A DNA stretch of 38,456 nucleotides from Flavicella sp963932955 (GCA_963932955.1 CAWVRK010000017.1:1-38456); one strand, 5' to 3'; counted from the stretch's first letter, positions 22,872 through 32,226 are shown. Numbers and translations: made by a program. The notes: a model not told the origin generated them from the letters alone.

Positions 22872-24080
22872 ATGAGTAAAAACCTTTTCTTCTTTTTTTT
22901 ATTTTTTATTGCTCCACAAATCACCTTTGCGCAGTACACAGAAATCATCAATTCCAATCGGCCAGGAGCTTCGGAAAGCACTTATGCAGTGGGTACAGGT
23001 GTTTTTCAGGTAGAAAATGGCATTGCGCACCACAAAATAATTCTTGACAGCGGTAAAAAAGACAGCTACCTCAACAACCTCTTATTCCTAAGACAAGGGT
23101 TTATTTTAGACGAATTGGAAATCAACTTTATGTTTCACTACAACGAAGCTGCTGTTTCAATGGATACCATTGATAAGATTCACAAAGGCTTTATAGACAG
23201 CTACGGAGTCGGGTTGAAATACCTACTCTACAACCACCAGATTGTTGACAATTCAAAAAACATCCGAAGTTGGAAGAAGAGACATGCGTTCAACTGGTCT
23301 CAATTTATCCCTTCTGTTGCAGCGACTGTGCGCTATATTGTACATCCTAAAAGCACCAATCTAGGTTTTACCTCTGCCAACAAAGGAGGCTTCAGCGCAG
23401 GTTTGCTTTTCCAAAACCAACTCCGCTACAATTGGAACTTACTCACCAATTTCAATTTCGATGGCATCGGCAAGGATGATCAGAGATTCTTTACCACCAT
23501 TACCTCAACATATACCTTCAACAACAAGTGGTCAGTGTATTTAGAAAACATTCAAACATACGAAAGAATAATACAAGATTCCGATGATCACAAAATTGAA
23601 CATTGGAACAGAAATCTGGGGATAGCCTACTTGGTTCATAAAAACTTACAGGTAGACGCTTCGGCAAACTGGAGTTCGCTTTATAAAAATTCATTTGGAA
23701 TTTCTGCTGGCATTTCTTGGAGAGTAGATCGACACAAAGGGACAGCGGAAATACACAAACCAAACACACCGTTCAAAGGACTGCAAATAAAAGACACCGC
23801 TGATACTGCTGAAGCGTCATTTGACCTTGCTAATCGCAAGAAATCTTTTGGCCAGCACCTTGTTGCTGTTGGATTTTTTTTAAAAGAAAGCACCCGTAAA
23901 ACGGGGCGGTTTTTTTCAAACGTATTTTCAAAAAAAGCACGAAAACGCAATGAAACTTCCCTGAAAAAACCAGTGCGAGGAGTTCATTTGTCAAAAGAAC
24001 ACAAAAGCCATTCAAAACTTAAGAAAAAACCAAAAGCAGAAATCCAAACCAAAGACATGGATCAAAAGGCAAGTCCTTAA
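22872..24080 (+). CDS. Outer-membrane beta-barrel protein of the MetA-pathway-of-phenol-degradation/transporter type
   Basis: A 402-residue exported protein. The signal peptide spans residues 1-20, with cleavage after TFA before Gln21. The next segment NSNRPGASESTYAVGTGVFQVENG is the start of a barrel family widespread in Flavobacteriia, usually annotated only as transporter. Alternating hydrophobic/aromatic strands continue to about residue 290 (WSVYLENIQTYER, LQVDASANWSS). The last 110 residues are different: low in hydrophobics and rich in Lys and Arg (KKARKRNETSLKKPVRG, HSKLKKKPK). There is no C-terminal aromatic residue as in many porins. The substrate is unknown. Confidence 0.75.
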   Translation: MSKNLFFFFLFFIAPQITFAQYTEIINSNRPGASESTYAVGTGVFQVENGIAHHKIILDSGKKDSYLNNLLFLRQGFILDELEINFMFHYNEAAVSMDTIDKIHKGFIDSYGVGLKYLLYNHQIVDNSKNIRSWKKRHAFNWSQFIPSVAATVRYIVHPKSTNLGFTSANKGGFSAGLLFQNQLRYNWNLLTNFNFDGIGKDDQRFFTTITSTYTFNNKWSVYLENIQTYERIIQDSDDHKIEHWNRNLGIAYLVHKNLQVDASANWSSLYKNSFGISAGISWRVDRHKGTAEIHKPNTPFKGLQIKDTADTAEASFDLANRKKSFGQHLVAVGFFLKESTRKTGRFFSNVFSKKARKRNETSLKKPVRGVHLSKEHKSHSKLKKKPKAEIQTKDMDQKASP

Positions 24081-24160
24081 GACCGAAGCAATAAGAATAC
24101 ACGTATTTTACCTCACAAAAAACAAACGAATCGACAATCAAGGTTAATAAACTCTCCAAC

Positions 24161-24871
24161 GTGCAACTATTTTACAATCCACAAATCGACCGAAAGCAAA
24201 AGGAATACACTTTCGACAAAACCGAAAGCAGACACATCGTGCGGGTATTGCGTAAATCTGAAGGAGATCTTTTGTCAATCACCAACGGAAAAGGAACGCT
24301 GTTTACTGCAAAAATTTGCACTGCAAACGAAAAAAGATGTGTGGTCACCATTCTGAACTCACAAACAAAACAAAAACCTTGGAGCTACTTTTTACATGTA
24401 GCCATCGCTCCAACCAAGTCAAACGATCGCATGGAATGGTTTTTAGAAAAAGCCACTGAAATCGGAATCGATGAAATCACTCCGATCATCTGCCAGCACT
24501 CAGAACGAAAAACAGTCAAGTTGGATCGTTATGAAAAAATACTGCAATCCGCCATGAAACAATCCTTGAAGTTTCAGCTACCAAAACTCAACCCACCGAT
24601 TTCATTTAAGGAATTTGTAGAACAAAACAGAGAAGGGCATAAGTACATTGCCCATTGTGAAACGCAAGAAAGAAAAATGCTTAAAAAAGAAATCGCGCCG
24701 GGCGCTGAGCAAACGATTTTGATTGGACCAGAAGGAGATTTTTCTTCCGCGGAAATCGAATTGGCAAAAGCGCAAAATTATACCTCCGTCACCCTTGGAG
24801 AGAGCCGTTTGCGAACAGAAACTGCTGCGTTGGTCGCTTGTCATTCTGTGGCCTTTGCCAACGAAGTCTGA
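24161..24871 (+). CDS. rsmE: 16S rRNA (uracil-1498-N3)-methyltransferase
   Basis: A 236-residue SPOUT-class RNA methyltransferase that methylates U1498 of 16S rRNA with SAM. The N-terminal PUA-like part (MQLFYNPQID, HIVRVLRKSEGD) is followed by AIAPTKSNDRMEWFLEKATE and the knotted SAM-binding end LIGPEGDFSSAEI...LGESRLRTETAAL. The start is GTG at 24161; homologues begin with the same MQLFYNP pattern, which decides the start. It converges with the following gene with only 18 bases between stops. Confidence 0.94.
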   Translation: MQLFYNPQIDRKQKEYTFDKTESRHIVRVLRKSEGDLLSITNGKGTLFTAKICTANEKRCVVTILNSQTKQKPWSYFLHVAIAPTKSNDRMEWFLEKATEIGIDEITPIICQHSERKTVKLDRYEKILQSAMKQSLKFQLPKLNPPISFKEFVEQNREGHKYIAHCETQERKMLKKEIAPGAEQTILIGPEGDFSSAEIELAKAQNYTSVTLGESRLRTETAALVACHSVAFANEV

Positions 24872-24889
24872 GCTTGATTCGAATTTTTT

Positions 24890-27808
24890 TTATTCTTGAA
24901 TCGCATCGACTGCCAAACCTTGGATTTTAGTACGAATGTCTTGATCTCCCAGTTTGTTATTGTCCATCGTCGGATAGGTGCGATTTGACAAAAACACATA
25001 AAGCAATCCAGAATCAGGATCAGCCCAAGCATAGGTGCCTGTAAAACCGCTGTGCCCAAAACTATTGTCGGAAACACATCCACAAGTTGCTTTGATTGTA
25101 GGATCCAATTGGGGTTTGTCAAAACCCAAGCCTCTTCGAACTGCAGCTTCTTGAAAATAGCGCTTGTTGAATTTTTTCAGGGTATGGGCTTGCAGGTAGC
25201 GATGTCCTCCATAAAGCCCATCTTGCAAATACATCTGCATAAACTTGGCGATGTCATTGGCATTGGAAAACAAACCCGCATTTCCACTCACACCTCCCAT
25301 CATCGCCGCTCCCATATCGTGCACATGTCCAACCAGAGTTTGGTGCCGGTAATAAGCATCGTTTTCAGAAGGAATAATTTGAACTGCTGGAAACTTTCGA
25401 AGTGGATTGTACAGCAACTTTTTGGCTCCCAATGGCTTGTAAAACAACATAGCTGCCAAGCTGTCCATGCCCATTGAAAAATGGGTTTCCAAATATTTGT
25501 TGAACAGGTAAAACGGCAACCCACTGTATTTGTAACCACTATCTGCACGCTGAGGTACTTCTTTGATTTGTTGGTACAAACTGTCTCTGTAATCGGTTCT
25601 CAAATAGAATTCCTTAGCGACTTCTATGGAGTAGTTGGAAGTTTTGGAGGCTTGGTAATACTTTTTCAAGGGCTGCTTGCTAACGCTGTCAATCGTATGC
25701 CTGAAAAAAGGAATCCAAGCGGGCAATCTTGCGGTGTGTGACAACATTTCTTTGACGGTAAGTGTATCCTTGTTTGAATTTTTGAATTCGGGCAGCAAGG
25801 TTCCCAAGTCGGTATCCAAATCAAACAAACCCATTTCCTCACTTTTCATAATCAATGGCAAGCCGCCAAGAATTTTTGTCAAAGATGCCAAGTCGTACAA
25901 ATCGGAAGTGCTAACGGGTTGTTTTTGTTCATAGGTGTGGTAGCCAAAACTTTTGTGATAAACGACTTTTCCATGACGCGCAATCAGCACTTGCGCACCA
26001 GGAGCCATTTTTTGAGCAATCATCTCACGAGCAAGACTGTCAATTTTTAGAAGTTTGACAGAACTCATTCCCACAGCTTCTGGAAAACTGTAGGTCAACC
26101 GCATCAAATTAACGGAAGACAGACCGGAGCCTACTGGAAATTTTTTTCCGATGGAAACAGGCAACTTTCCTTTTGCTTCAAGTGCTCCAAATAGCATCTG
26201 TGCGGCGACTTTTTGAGCTGTACTGCTGTTTTGATAAGCTAGCAACACTCCTTCTATGGCTTCAAAAGAAGGAACTGTCAACAAGCTGTAAGGACTTGCA
26301 AAAACCGTCAATACAACCTTGTTCTGTTCCGCTATCTGCTGCAATAAGAGGTGTTCTTCAGGCTGAAAATCATACGATTTCCATGGGCTTGCGTTGGAAG
26401 TGTGGTAGCCAATAAGGACGCGGTCATAAGTAGCCAATTTTTTTAGCAACACTGTCGTGTTTTTTTCTATAACCTCTTCTACATCCGTGTAATTTTGCAA
26501 CATGGAAACAAAATTATTGTGTGTTGCAGTTCCCAATTTCACATAAGCGATTTTGGTATTCGCGAGCTCTTTGATTGGAAATATGCCTTCCTTGTTTTGA
26601 AGAAGGGTAAGTGAATTTTCCACAAGTTTATGGTGCAACAAAGAGTCAGCAACTGTGTTCAAATCGCTTTCTAAATTTTCCAAAGCAATGGGTTTGTACG
26701 CTTCGAGTCCAACCCAGTATTTAGCTTTTAAAATCTTTATGACGGAATGTTCCAATCTCTCTAAAGTCAACTGTTTCTTTCTCAAGGCTTTTTTAATAAC
26801 TTTGACAGCGGCTCCTACATTTTCGGGAATCAACAACACGTCATTTCCTGCCAAAAGTGCTGCCAAATCAATGGTACCTGGCTTCGCGTAATTGGAAGCT
26901 CCTTTCATGTTTAGCGCATCGGTAAACACCAATCCTCTGAAGCCCATTTGTTCTTGAAGCAATTCAGAGACTACTTTATGAGAAAGTGAAGTGGGCAAGG
27001 ATGCATTTGGTTCCAAAGCGGGAACACTCAAATGGGCTACCATGACACTTCCCAATCCTGCTTCAAACACCTGGGTGTAAGGAAACAATTCTATGTCTTT
27101 CAAACGCGTTTTATCAAAAGACAATTGTGGCAAGGTTTTATGAGAATCCGCAGCAGTGTCTCCATGGCCAGGAAAGTGCTTGGCATTGGCCAGCACTTGC
27201 TGTGCTTGCATGCCTTTTACAAAAGCCACTGCTTTGCGACTGACATTGAACTTATCTTCTCCAAAAGAGCGGCTGCCAATAATCGGGTTTTTGGGATTTG
27301 TATTGATGTCTACCACGGGCGCAAAATTCACGTGAATGCCCATGCGTTTGCAATGCAAGCCAAGTCTTTCTCCAAACTGGGTGATCAAGTGCTCATTTTG
27401 AATGGCTCCTAGAGTCATGTTCCAAGGATAACGAAAGGTTTTTTTGAGACGCATGTCCAACCCCCATTCTCCGTCAAAACCAATCAACAAAGGAATTTTA
27501 GATTCTTTTTGATACCGATTGTTCAACCGCGCTTGGTTTTCTGGAGTTCCTTGCATAAAAATCAAGCCTCCTACTTTGTGTTTTTTGATCTTTTTAAGCA
27601 GGGATTTCACATGTGCTTCTCCTTTATTGGAATAGGCTTGCACCATAAAAAGCTGGCCAATCTTTTCATTTAAAGTCATCGACTTCAATTGCTGTTGTAC
27701 CCACGCTTCTTGCCGAGACGTGTCATTTGTCAACAAAGGATCTAATGATTGAGCAGTAAGGAATGGCATGCCAAAAAAGAACAGCGTGCTGAACAATACT
27801 TGGAACAT
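24890..27808 (-). CDS. Glycoside hydrolase family 3 (NagZ-like) fused to a serine hydrolase (beta-lactamase family)
   Basis: A protein of about 972 residues. A hydrophobic signal region (ending near TAQ) is followed by a GH3 N-terminal domain with KHFPGHGDTAADSH (about residues 206-219), the NagZ-type catalytic Asp-His loop. A GH3 C-terminal domain spans about 370-560. A class-C beta-lactamase-like domain begins near residue 600, with SLTK as the Ser-x-x-Lys nucleophile motif (about 643) and HSGFTG near 919. The family Tyr-x-Asn appears altered to YSG. It likely removes GlcNAc and then hydrolyses or de-peptidates muropeptides outside the inner membrane. The ATG at 27808 is used. A TTG at 27820 would add KRA and give a better charged signal peptide. 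Confidence 0.85.
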   Translation of the reverse strand: MFQVLFSTLFFFGMPFLTAQSLDPLLTNDTSRQEAWVQQQLKSMTLNEKIGQLFMVQAYSNKGEAHVKSLLKKIKKHKVGGLIFMQGTPENQARLNNRYQKESKIPLLIGFDGEWGLDMRLKKTFRYPWNMTLGAIQNEHLITQFGERLGLHCKRMGIHVNFAPVVDINTNPKNPIIGSRSFGEDKFNVSRKAVAFVKGMQAQQVLANAKHFPGHGDTAADSHKTLPQLSFDKTRLKDIELFPYTQVFEAGLGSVMVAHLSVPALEPNASLPTSLSHKVVSELLQEQMGFRGLVFTDALNMKGASNYAKPGTIDLAALLAGNDVLLIPENVGAAVKVIKKALRKKQLTLERLEHSVIKILKAKYWVGLEAYKPIALENLESDLNTVADSLLHHKLVENSLTLLQNKEGIFPIKELANTKIAYVKLGTATHNNFVSMLQNYTDVEEVIEKNTTVLLKKLATYDRVLIGYHTSNASPWKSYDFQPEEHLLLQQIAEQNKVVLTVFASPYSLLTVPSFEAIEGVLLAYQNSSTAQKVAAQMLFGALEAKGKLPVSIGKKFPVGSGLSSVNLMRLTYSFPEAVGMSSVKLLKIDSLAREMIAQKMAPGAQVLIARHGKVVYHKSFGYHTYEQKQPVSTSDLYDLASLTKILGGLPLIMKSEEMGLFDLDTDLGTLLPEFKNSNKDTLTVKEMLSHTARLPAWIPFFRHTIDSVSKQPLKKYYQASKTSNYSIEVAKEFYLRTDYRDSLYQQIKEVPQRADSGYKYSGLPFYLFNKYLETHFSMGMDSLAAMLFYKPLGAKKLLYNPLRKFPAVQIIPSENDAYYRHQTLVGHVHDMGAAMMGGVSGNAGLFSNANDIAKFMQMYLQDGLYGGHRYLQAHTLKKFNKRYFQEAAVRRGLGFDKPQLDPTIKATCGCVSDNSFGHSGFTGTYAWADPDSGLLYVFLSNRTYPTMDNNKLGDQDIRTKIQGLAVDAIQE

Positions 27809-27921
27809 AGCCCTTTTCAAGTGCTTGTTAAAAAAAACTGAAGTCAAAAAGACCTCGGTCTTTGAATTGAAAAAAAGTTTCTTTTTAAGTCTAAGCAGCA
27901 TTCTATTTGGCGTTTTAAAAT

Positions 27922-28407
27922 TTACGATACAAAGCGTCGGTGCCAACTTTTCTGAGCGGGCACTTCCCATAGCGATTCCAAATCACCTTTGGTTTGCACC
28001 ATGTTGTTGAATACAATCGTCTCAGAAGTGATTTTTTGAACATTGGCAAACTCTTGAAAAGCACTCAAATTGACCAAACGAATTGTTTGACCTTCTTTGT
28101 AAGTCACATTTAATTTGCTCATCAAATCAATGGAAAAGAGTGTTTCCATTTGTTTTACAAACCGAACAGAAGCATCGATGGAACAACCAGATGCGTTTGC
28201 AAAAGACTCATCGACCGCCAAGATTAAAAATCGATTGTATTTGAGGGCAAAACTACCCTTCAAAGTGGCTCCATGCCGGGTCCATTCTTCAATAAAAGCA
28301 ATGGTGTTTTCTTGAAGTAAATCCACTTCTACTCGTGTGAATTCTCGGTCAGCTTGGTAAATCCAAATTCTGGAGTTTTGTGGCAGTGTGTTGAAGTTTA
28401 CATACAT
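27922..28407 (-). CDS. Conserved flavobacterial protein of unknown function
   Basis: A 161-residue soluble protein without signal peptide or membrane segment. It begins MYVNFNTLPQNSRIWIYQA, contains a central KYNRFLILAVDESFANASGC and ends in WEVPAQKSWHRRFVS. Homologues in this family are often labelled ABC transporter ATPase, but no Walker A or B motif or signature sequence is present here, so that name should not be transferred. It lies 35 bases after the exonuclease gene and upstream of the GH3 gene on the same strand. Confidence 0.8.
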   Translation of the reverse strand: MYVNFNTLPQNSRIWIYQADREFTRVEVDLLQENTIAFIEEWTRHGATLKGSFALKYNRFLILAVDESFANASGCSIDASVRFVKQMETLFSIDLMSKLNVTYKEGQTIRLVNLSAFQEFANVQKITSETIVFNNMVQTKGDLESLWEVPAQKSWHRRFVS

Positions 28408-28442
28408 GGTTTAAAGGTACTGTATTTTGTAATATCTAAGAT

Positions 28443-29216
28443 TTATTTATGGGTATTCATACCGCGCAATTTGATTTGCGTGAGAACTTTTTTAGTATAC
28501 AGTGGAAATTCAGCATTTTGGATCCATGCGTAGTAACCTGGATTTTCTTCCAAGACTGATGTGACTTTTTTTCCTTTGTATTTTCCAAAAGAAAACAATT
28601 CATTATCCTCATCATCATACATTAAAAAACCTGCAAAATCTGCTCTTCTATTATGTGAAGAATATTCACTCAAACTTTTTACATCATTTTCTAAATCTTC
28701 ATACTTGTCTAGTTGTGCTAATAAAATTTCATAGGTTGCCAAAGTATCCGCTTCGGCAGAATGTGCATTTTCCAAGTTTTTATCGCAGTAAAACTGGTAG
28801 CCAGCCCCCAAGGTTCGTTGTTCTTTTTTATGAAAAATAACTTGAACATCGATGGCTACACGGTTTTTCATGTCGAAATCGACGCCCACACGCAGCAGTT
28901 CTTCAGCGAGCAGAGGGATGTCAAAACGATTGGAATTGAAGCCTGCAAGATCACAGCCTTTGAGCATGGCATTGATGTCTGCTGCCAATTCTTTAAAAGT
29001 AGGCTCTGTTACAACTCGCTCGTTAGTGATTCCATGGATGTCAGAAGCTTCTTTTGGAATTTCCATTTCTGGATTCACCAACCATGTATTGCTGTTCTTG
29101 TTCCCGTTGGGATGTACTTTTAAAATAGCGATCTCTACAATCCGATCTTTGGCAATATTAATTCCCGTTGTCTCTAAGTCAAAGAAAACGATGGGTTTTT
29201 GCAAATTCAATTCCAT
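28443..29216 (-). CDS. 3'-5' exonuclease, DEDDh family (DnaQ-like)
   Basis: A 257-residue nuclease. Exo I DLETTG is at residues 13-18, Exo II NSNRFDIPLLAEE carries the second Asp, and Exo III HSAEADTLATYE holds the His and final Asp, completing the DEDDh set for two-metal catalysis. After about residue 205 a small extra domain (FSFGKYKGKKVTSVLEENPG) resembles the C-terminal part of exonuclease X-like proteins and may guide DNA binding. It may act in repair or as a proofreading-type activity. It is the first gene of the minus-strand group and is divergent from thrS. Confidence 0.9.
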   Translation of the reverse strand: MELNLQKPIVFFDLETTGINIAKDRIVEIAILKVHPNGNKNSNTWLVNPEMEIPKEASDIHGITNERVVTEPTFKELAADINAMLKGCDLAGFNSNRFDIPLLAEELLRVGVDFDMKNRVAIDVQVIFHKKEQRTLGAGYQFYCDKNLENAHSAEADTLATYEILLAQLDKYEDLENDVKSLSEYSSHNRRADFAGFLMYDDEDNELFSFGKYKGKKVTSVLEENPGYYAWIQNAEFPLYTKKVLTQIKLRGMNTHK

Positions 29217-29365
29217 TTCTGTCTTTTTAGTTGCTGTAAAGATACCATTTCTTGTAGTTTTGTCTGTAGCCTACACTCCTTTTTTTTAGACGTTCAAAGG
29301 AAGGAAGTGAAGAAAATTTGTTCCAAAAAAAAGTTCAAAGACTGCAGTTTTATCTTGTTGTTTTA

Positions 29366-29396
29366 TTTGCCAAGCCGACGTTTTCTAATATCTTTG
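29366..29396 (+). promoter_or_regulatory. Promoter of the thrS-infC-rpmI-rplT cluster
   Basis: TTTG (29366-29369), 19 bases, TATCTTTG (29389-29396) is an exact Bacteroidota promoter. The start is expected near 29403, about 13 bases before the thrS ATG, so there is no room for a T-box or operator-type leader. Confidence 0.85.
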
Positions 29397-29415
29397 CTTT
29401 CTTAAAAATAAATTC

Positions 29416-31356
29416 ATGATTCAGATTACATTACCAGACGGAAGTGTGAAGGAGGTTGCTAAAAACAGCAGCCCATTCGACGTGGCTAGAACCATTAGTG
29501 AAGGATTGGCGAGGGCCATCATCTCAGCCAAATTCAACGAGACTGTTGTAGAAACGTCAACACCTTTGACTACCGACGGAACTTTGGTATTGTATACTTT
29601 TGACAATCCAGAAGGAAAAAAGGCTTTTTGGCATTCCTCAGCACATGTATTGGCCCAAGCGGTTCAAGAGTTGTATCCAGGTGTTAAATTGACCATCGGT
29701 CCGGCGATTGACAATGGTTTTTACTACGATTTGGATTTGGAAGGACAAAGCATTTCCGAAAATGATTTCCCGACAATTGAAAAGAAATTCATAGAATTGG
29801 CCCGTGGAAAATACGTGTTTCAAATGCGCAGCGTTTCCAAAGCGGATGCACTCAAAAAGTACAAAGAGGAAGGCAATGAATTCAAAGTAGAGTTGATTGA
29901 AAACTTGACGGATGGAGACATTACTTTTTGCGATCACGACAATTTTACCGATCTCTGCCGGGGAGGACACATTCCAAATACGGGACTGATCAAAGCGGTA
30001 AAAGTGATGAGTGCCGCTGGTGCATATTGGAGAGGAGATGAAAAAAACAAACAACTTACGCGTTTGTACGGTGTTTCATTCCCCAAGCAAAAAATGCTGA
30101 CCGAATACTTAGCCGTCTTGGAAGAAGCCAAAAAACGCGACCACCGAAAGCTCGGAAAGGAGTTGGAATTGTACACCTTTTCTTCTAAAGTAGGACAAGG
30201 CTTGCCACTGTGGTTGCCAAAAGGAGCAGATTTGAGAGAGCGTTTGGAACAATTTCTAAAACGCGCTCAAAAGAAAGCAGGTTATGAGATGGTGATTACT
30301 CCTCATATTGGCCAAAAGGAATTGTACGTTACTTCTGGACATTATGAAAAATATGGGGAGGACAGTTTTCAACCCATTCACACCCCCAAAGACGACGAAG
30401 AATACTTGCTCAAACCAATGAACTGTCCTCACCATTGTGAGATATACAATTTCAAACCCTACTCCTACAAAGAGCTTCCCAAACGATTTGCAGAGTTTGG
30501 CACCGTTTACCGCTATGAACAAAGTGGTGAATTGCACGGCTTGACACGTGTACGGAGTTTTACCCAAGACGATGCGCATATATTTTGTACACCTGACCAA
30601 TTAGATTCCGAATTTAAAGCCGTCATCGACTTGGTCTTGTATGTATTCAAAGCGCTGGGTTTTGAAGATTTTACAGCACAGATCTCTTTGCGAGATTCTG
30701 AAAAAAGAGAAAAATACATCGGTAGTGATGAAAACTGGGACAAAGCAGAACAGGCGATCATCAATGCTGCCAATGAAAAAGGCTTGAAAACTGTTGTAGA
30801 ATACGGAGAAGCTGCTTTCTACGGCCCGAAGTTGGACTTTATGGTGAAGGATGTTTTGGGCAGGAGCTGGCAATTGGGAACCATTCAGGTGGATTACAAC
30901 CTGCCGGAGCGCTTTGACTTAAACTACAAAGGGTCGGACAACCAGCTTCACAGACCGGTGATGATTCATCGCGCACCCTTTGGATCTATGGAGCGGTTTA
31001 TCGCTATTTTGCTGGAACACACAGGCGGGAATTTTCCTTTGTGGTTGACGCCCGATCAGGTAATCATTTTGCCAATTAGCGACAAATATCAAAAATATGC
31101 GAAAAAAGTTTCAGAACTGCTAGAAAATTCCGAAATTCGCGCCCTCATTGACTCTCGAAGTGAAAAGACAGGAAGAAAAATCCGCGATGCGGAAATGAGC
31201 AAAATCCCTTACATGTTGATTGTAGGTGAAAAAGAGGAAAACGAAGGTACCGTTTCCGTCAGAAAACACGGAGAAGGTGATTTAGGAACCTTGGAACTCG
31301 ATGCTTTTATCGCATCGGTAGAAGAAGAAATAAACCGTACGTTGGTACAATTTTAA
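29416..31356 (+). CDS. thrS: Threonyl-tRNA synthetase
   Basis: A 646-residue class II synthetase. The TGS domain covers about residues 1-60. The editing domain carries HSSAH near residue 75, the second half of its metal site being in a later C-x-x-x-H stretch. The catalytic core shows MNCPHHCEIY (zinc-binding Cys), RYEQSGELHGLTRVRSFTQD and APFGSMERFIAILLEH. The anticodon-binding domain occupies the last 100 residues. It is the first gene of the classical thrS-infC-rpmI-rplT order, which links synthetase, IF3 and ribosomal proteins. Confidence 0.98.
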   Translation: MIQITLPDGSVKEVAKNSSPFDVARTISEGLARAIISAKFNETVVETSTPLTTDGTLVLYTFDNPEGKKAFWHSSAHVLAQAVQELYPGVKLTIGPAIDNGFYYDLDLEGQSISENDFPTIEKKFIELARGKYVFQMRSVSKADALKKYKEEGNEFKVELIENLTDGDITFCDHDNFTDLCRGGHIPNTGLIKAVKVMSAAGAYWRGDEKNKQLTRLYGVSFPKQKMLTEYLAVLEEAKKRDHRKLGKELELYTFSSKVGQGLPLWLPKGADLRERLEQFLKRAQKKAGYEMVITPHIGQKELYVTSGHYEKYGEDSFQPIHTPKDDEEYLLKPMNCPHHCEIYNFKPYSYKELPKRFAEFGTVYRYEQSGELHGLTRVRSFTQDDAHIFCTPDQLDSEFKAVIDLVLYVFKALGFEDFTAQISLRDSEKREKYIGSDENWDKAEQAIINAANEKGLKTVVEYGEAAFYGPKLDFMVKDVLGRSWQLGTIQVDYNLPERFDLNYKGSDNQLHRPVMIHRAPFGSMERFIAILLEHTGGNFPLWLTPDQVIILPISDKYQKYAKKVSELLENSEIRALIDSRSEKTGRKIRDAEMSKIPYMLIVGEKEENEGTVSVRKHGEGDLGTLELDAFIASVEEEINRTLVQF

Positions 31357-31361
31357 TTAAC

Positions 31362-31387
31362 TCCTGTCAAACAGGAATAAATTTTTT
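31362..31387 (+). terminator. Hairpin with T-run between thrS and infC
   Basis: TCCTGT-caa-ACAGGA (31362-31376) is followed after six bases by six T (31382-31387). It ends a few bases before the proposed infC start at 31392. It could be a weak terminator or attenuator that uncouples infC from thrS. Confidence 0.45.
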
Positions 31388-31391
31388 AGTC

Positions 31392-31952
31392 ATAGCAATA
31401 CGTAGAAACAGAGCGCCAAGAAAACCCTGGAGGATTCAAAATGAAGACCCCCACCGGATCAATGGAAAAATCAGAGACGTTGAAGAAGTTCGATTGGTAG
31501 GAGATAATATTGAGGTTGGAGTATACCCCATCAGCAAAGCTCGAGAATTCTCCAGAGAGCAAGAGTTAGATTTGGTGGAAATATCTCCCAAAGCTGTCCC
31601 CCCTGTTTGTAAGATTATCGACTACAAAAAGTTTTTGTACGAACAAAAGAAACGTGAAAAAGCTTTGAAATCCAAAGCGACAAAAGTAACGGTAAAAGAA
31701 ATTCGATTTGGACCTCAAACTGATGAGCACGATTACGAATTCAAAAAGAAACACGCCATCAAGTTTTTAAAAGAAGGCGCCAAACTAAAAGCGTTTGTTT
31801 TCTTTAAAGGACGTTCCATCATTTTTAAAGACCAAGGACAGATTTTGTTGTTAAAGTTGGCTCAAGAATTGGAGGAATACGGAAAAGTAGAACAAATGCC
31901 GAAACTAGAAGGAAAAAGAATGATCATGTTTATTGCTCCTAAAAAGAAGTAA
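31392..31952 (+). CDS. infC: Translation initiation factor IF-3, apparent AUA start
   Basis: A 186-residue protein if translated from ATA at 31392. The frame reads AIRRNRAPRKPWRIQNEDPH, then RINGKIRDVEEVRLVGDN, the conserved IF3 N-domain start, before continuing into the linker and C-domain (VKEIRFGPQTDEHDYEFKKK). No ATG, GTG or TTG lies in this frame before a TTG at 31494, and starting there would delete most of the N-domain. The ATG at 31441 is in another frame and ends after 19 codons. Homologues in the family begin with MAIR-like residues, which fits ATA-GCA-ATA-CGT. A rare start codon is the known device for IF3 autoregulation (AUU in E. coli). Confidence 0.88.
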   Translation: MAIRRNRAPRKPWRIQNEDPHRINGKIRDVEEVRLVGDNIEVGVYPISKAREFSREQELDLVEISPKAVPPVCKIIDYKKFLYEQKKREKALKSKATKVTVKEIRFGPQTDEHDYEFKKKHAIKFLKEGAKLKAFVFFKGRSIIFKDQGQILLLKLAQELEEYGKVEQMPKLEGKRMIMFIAPKKK

Positions 31953-31997
31953 ACCGGATTCAAAAGACAATAAGTAAGTAAAAATAAAACGTAGAAG

Positions 31998-32195
31998 ATG
32001 CCTAAATTAAAAACAAAATCCAGTGCCAAAAAACGATTCAAAGTGACAGGTTCTGGAAAACTAAAGAGAAAGCATGCTTTTAAGAGTCATATTTTGACAA
32101 AAAAATCTAAAAAGCGTAAATTAAAGTTGACTCATGACGGTTTGGTTCACAAATCAGATGAAGCAAACATCAAACAGCAGTTGAACTTAAAATAG
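31998..32195 (+). CDS. rpmI: Ribosomal protein L35
   Basis: A 65-residue highly basic protein with the L35 landmarks MPKLKTKSSAKKRFKVTGSG at the start and RKHAFKSHILTKKSKKRK in the middle. It belongs to the large ribosomal subunit. It lies 45 bases after infC and 82 bases before rplT, in the usual order. Confidence 0.97.
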   Translation: MPKLKTKSSAKKRFKVTGSGKLKRKHAFKSHILTKKSKKRKLKLTHDGLVHKSDEANIKQQLNLK

Positions 32196-32226
32196 TTTAA
32201 GTTCCTCAGGTAAGTATTAACCTTGG

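Noticed and set aside
27922..28407. ABC transporter ATPase name used for homologues of this protein
   Set aside because: No Walker A, Walker B or signature motif is present in the 161 residues.
29280..29415. T-box or other leader upstream of thrS
   Set aside because: The exact promoter at 29366-29396 leaves only about 13 bases of leader.
31441..31500. ATG as infC start
   Set aside because: It is out of frame with IF3 and stops after 19 codons.
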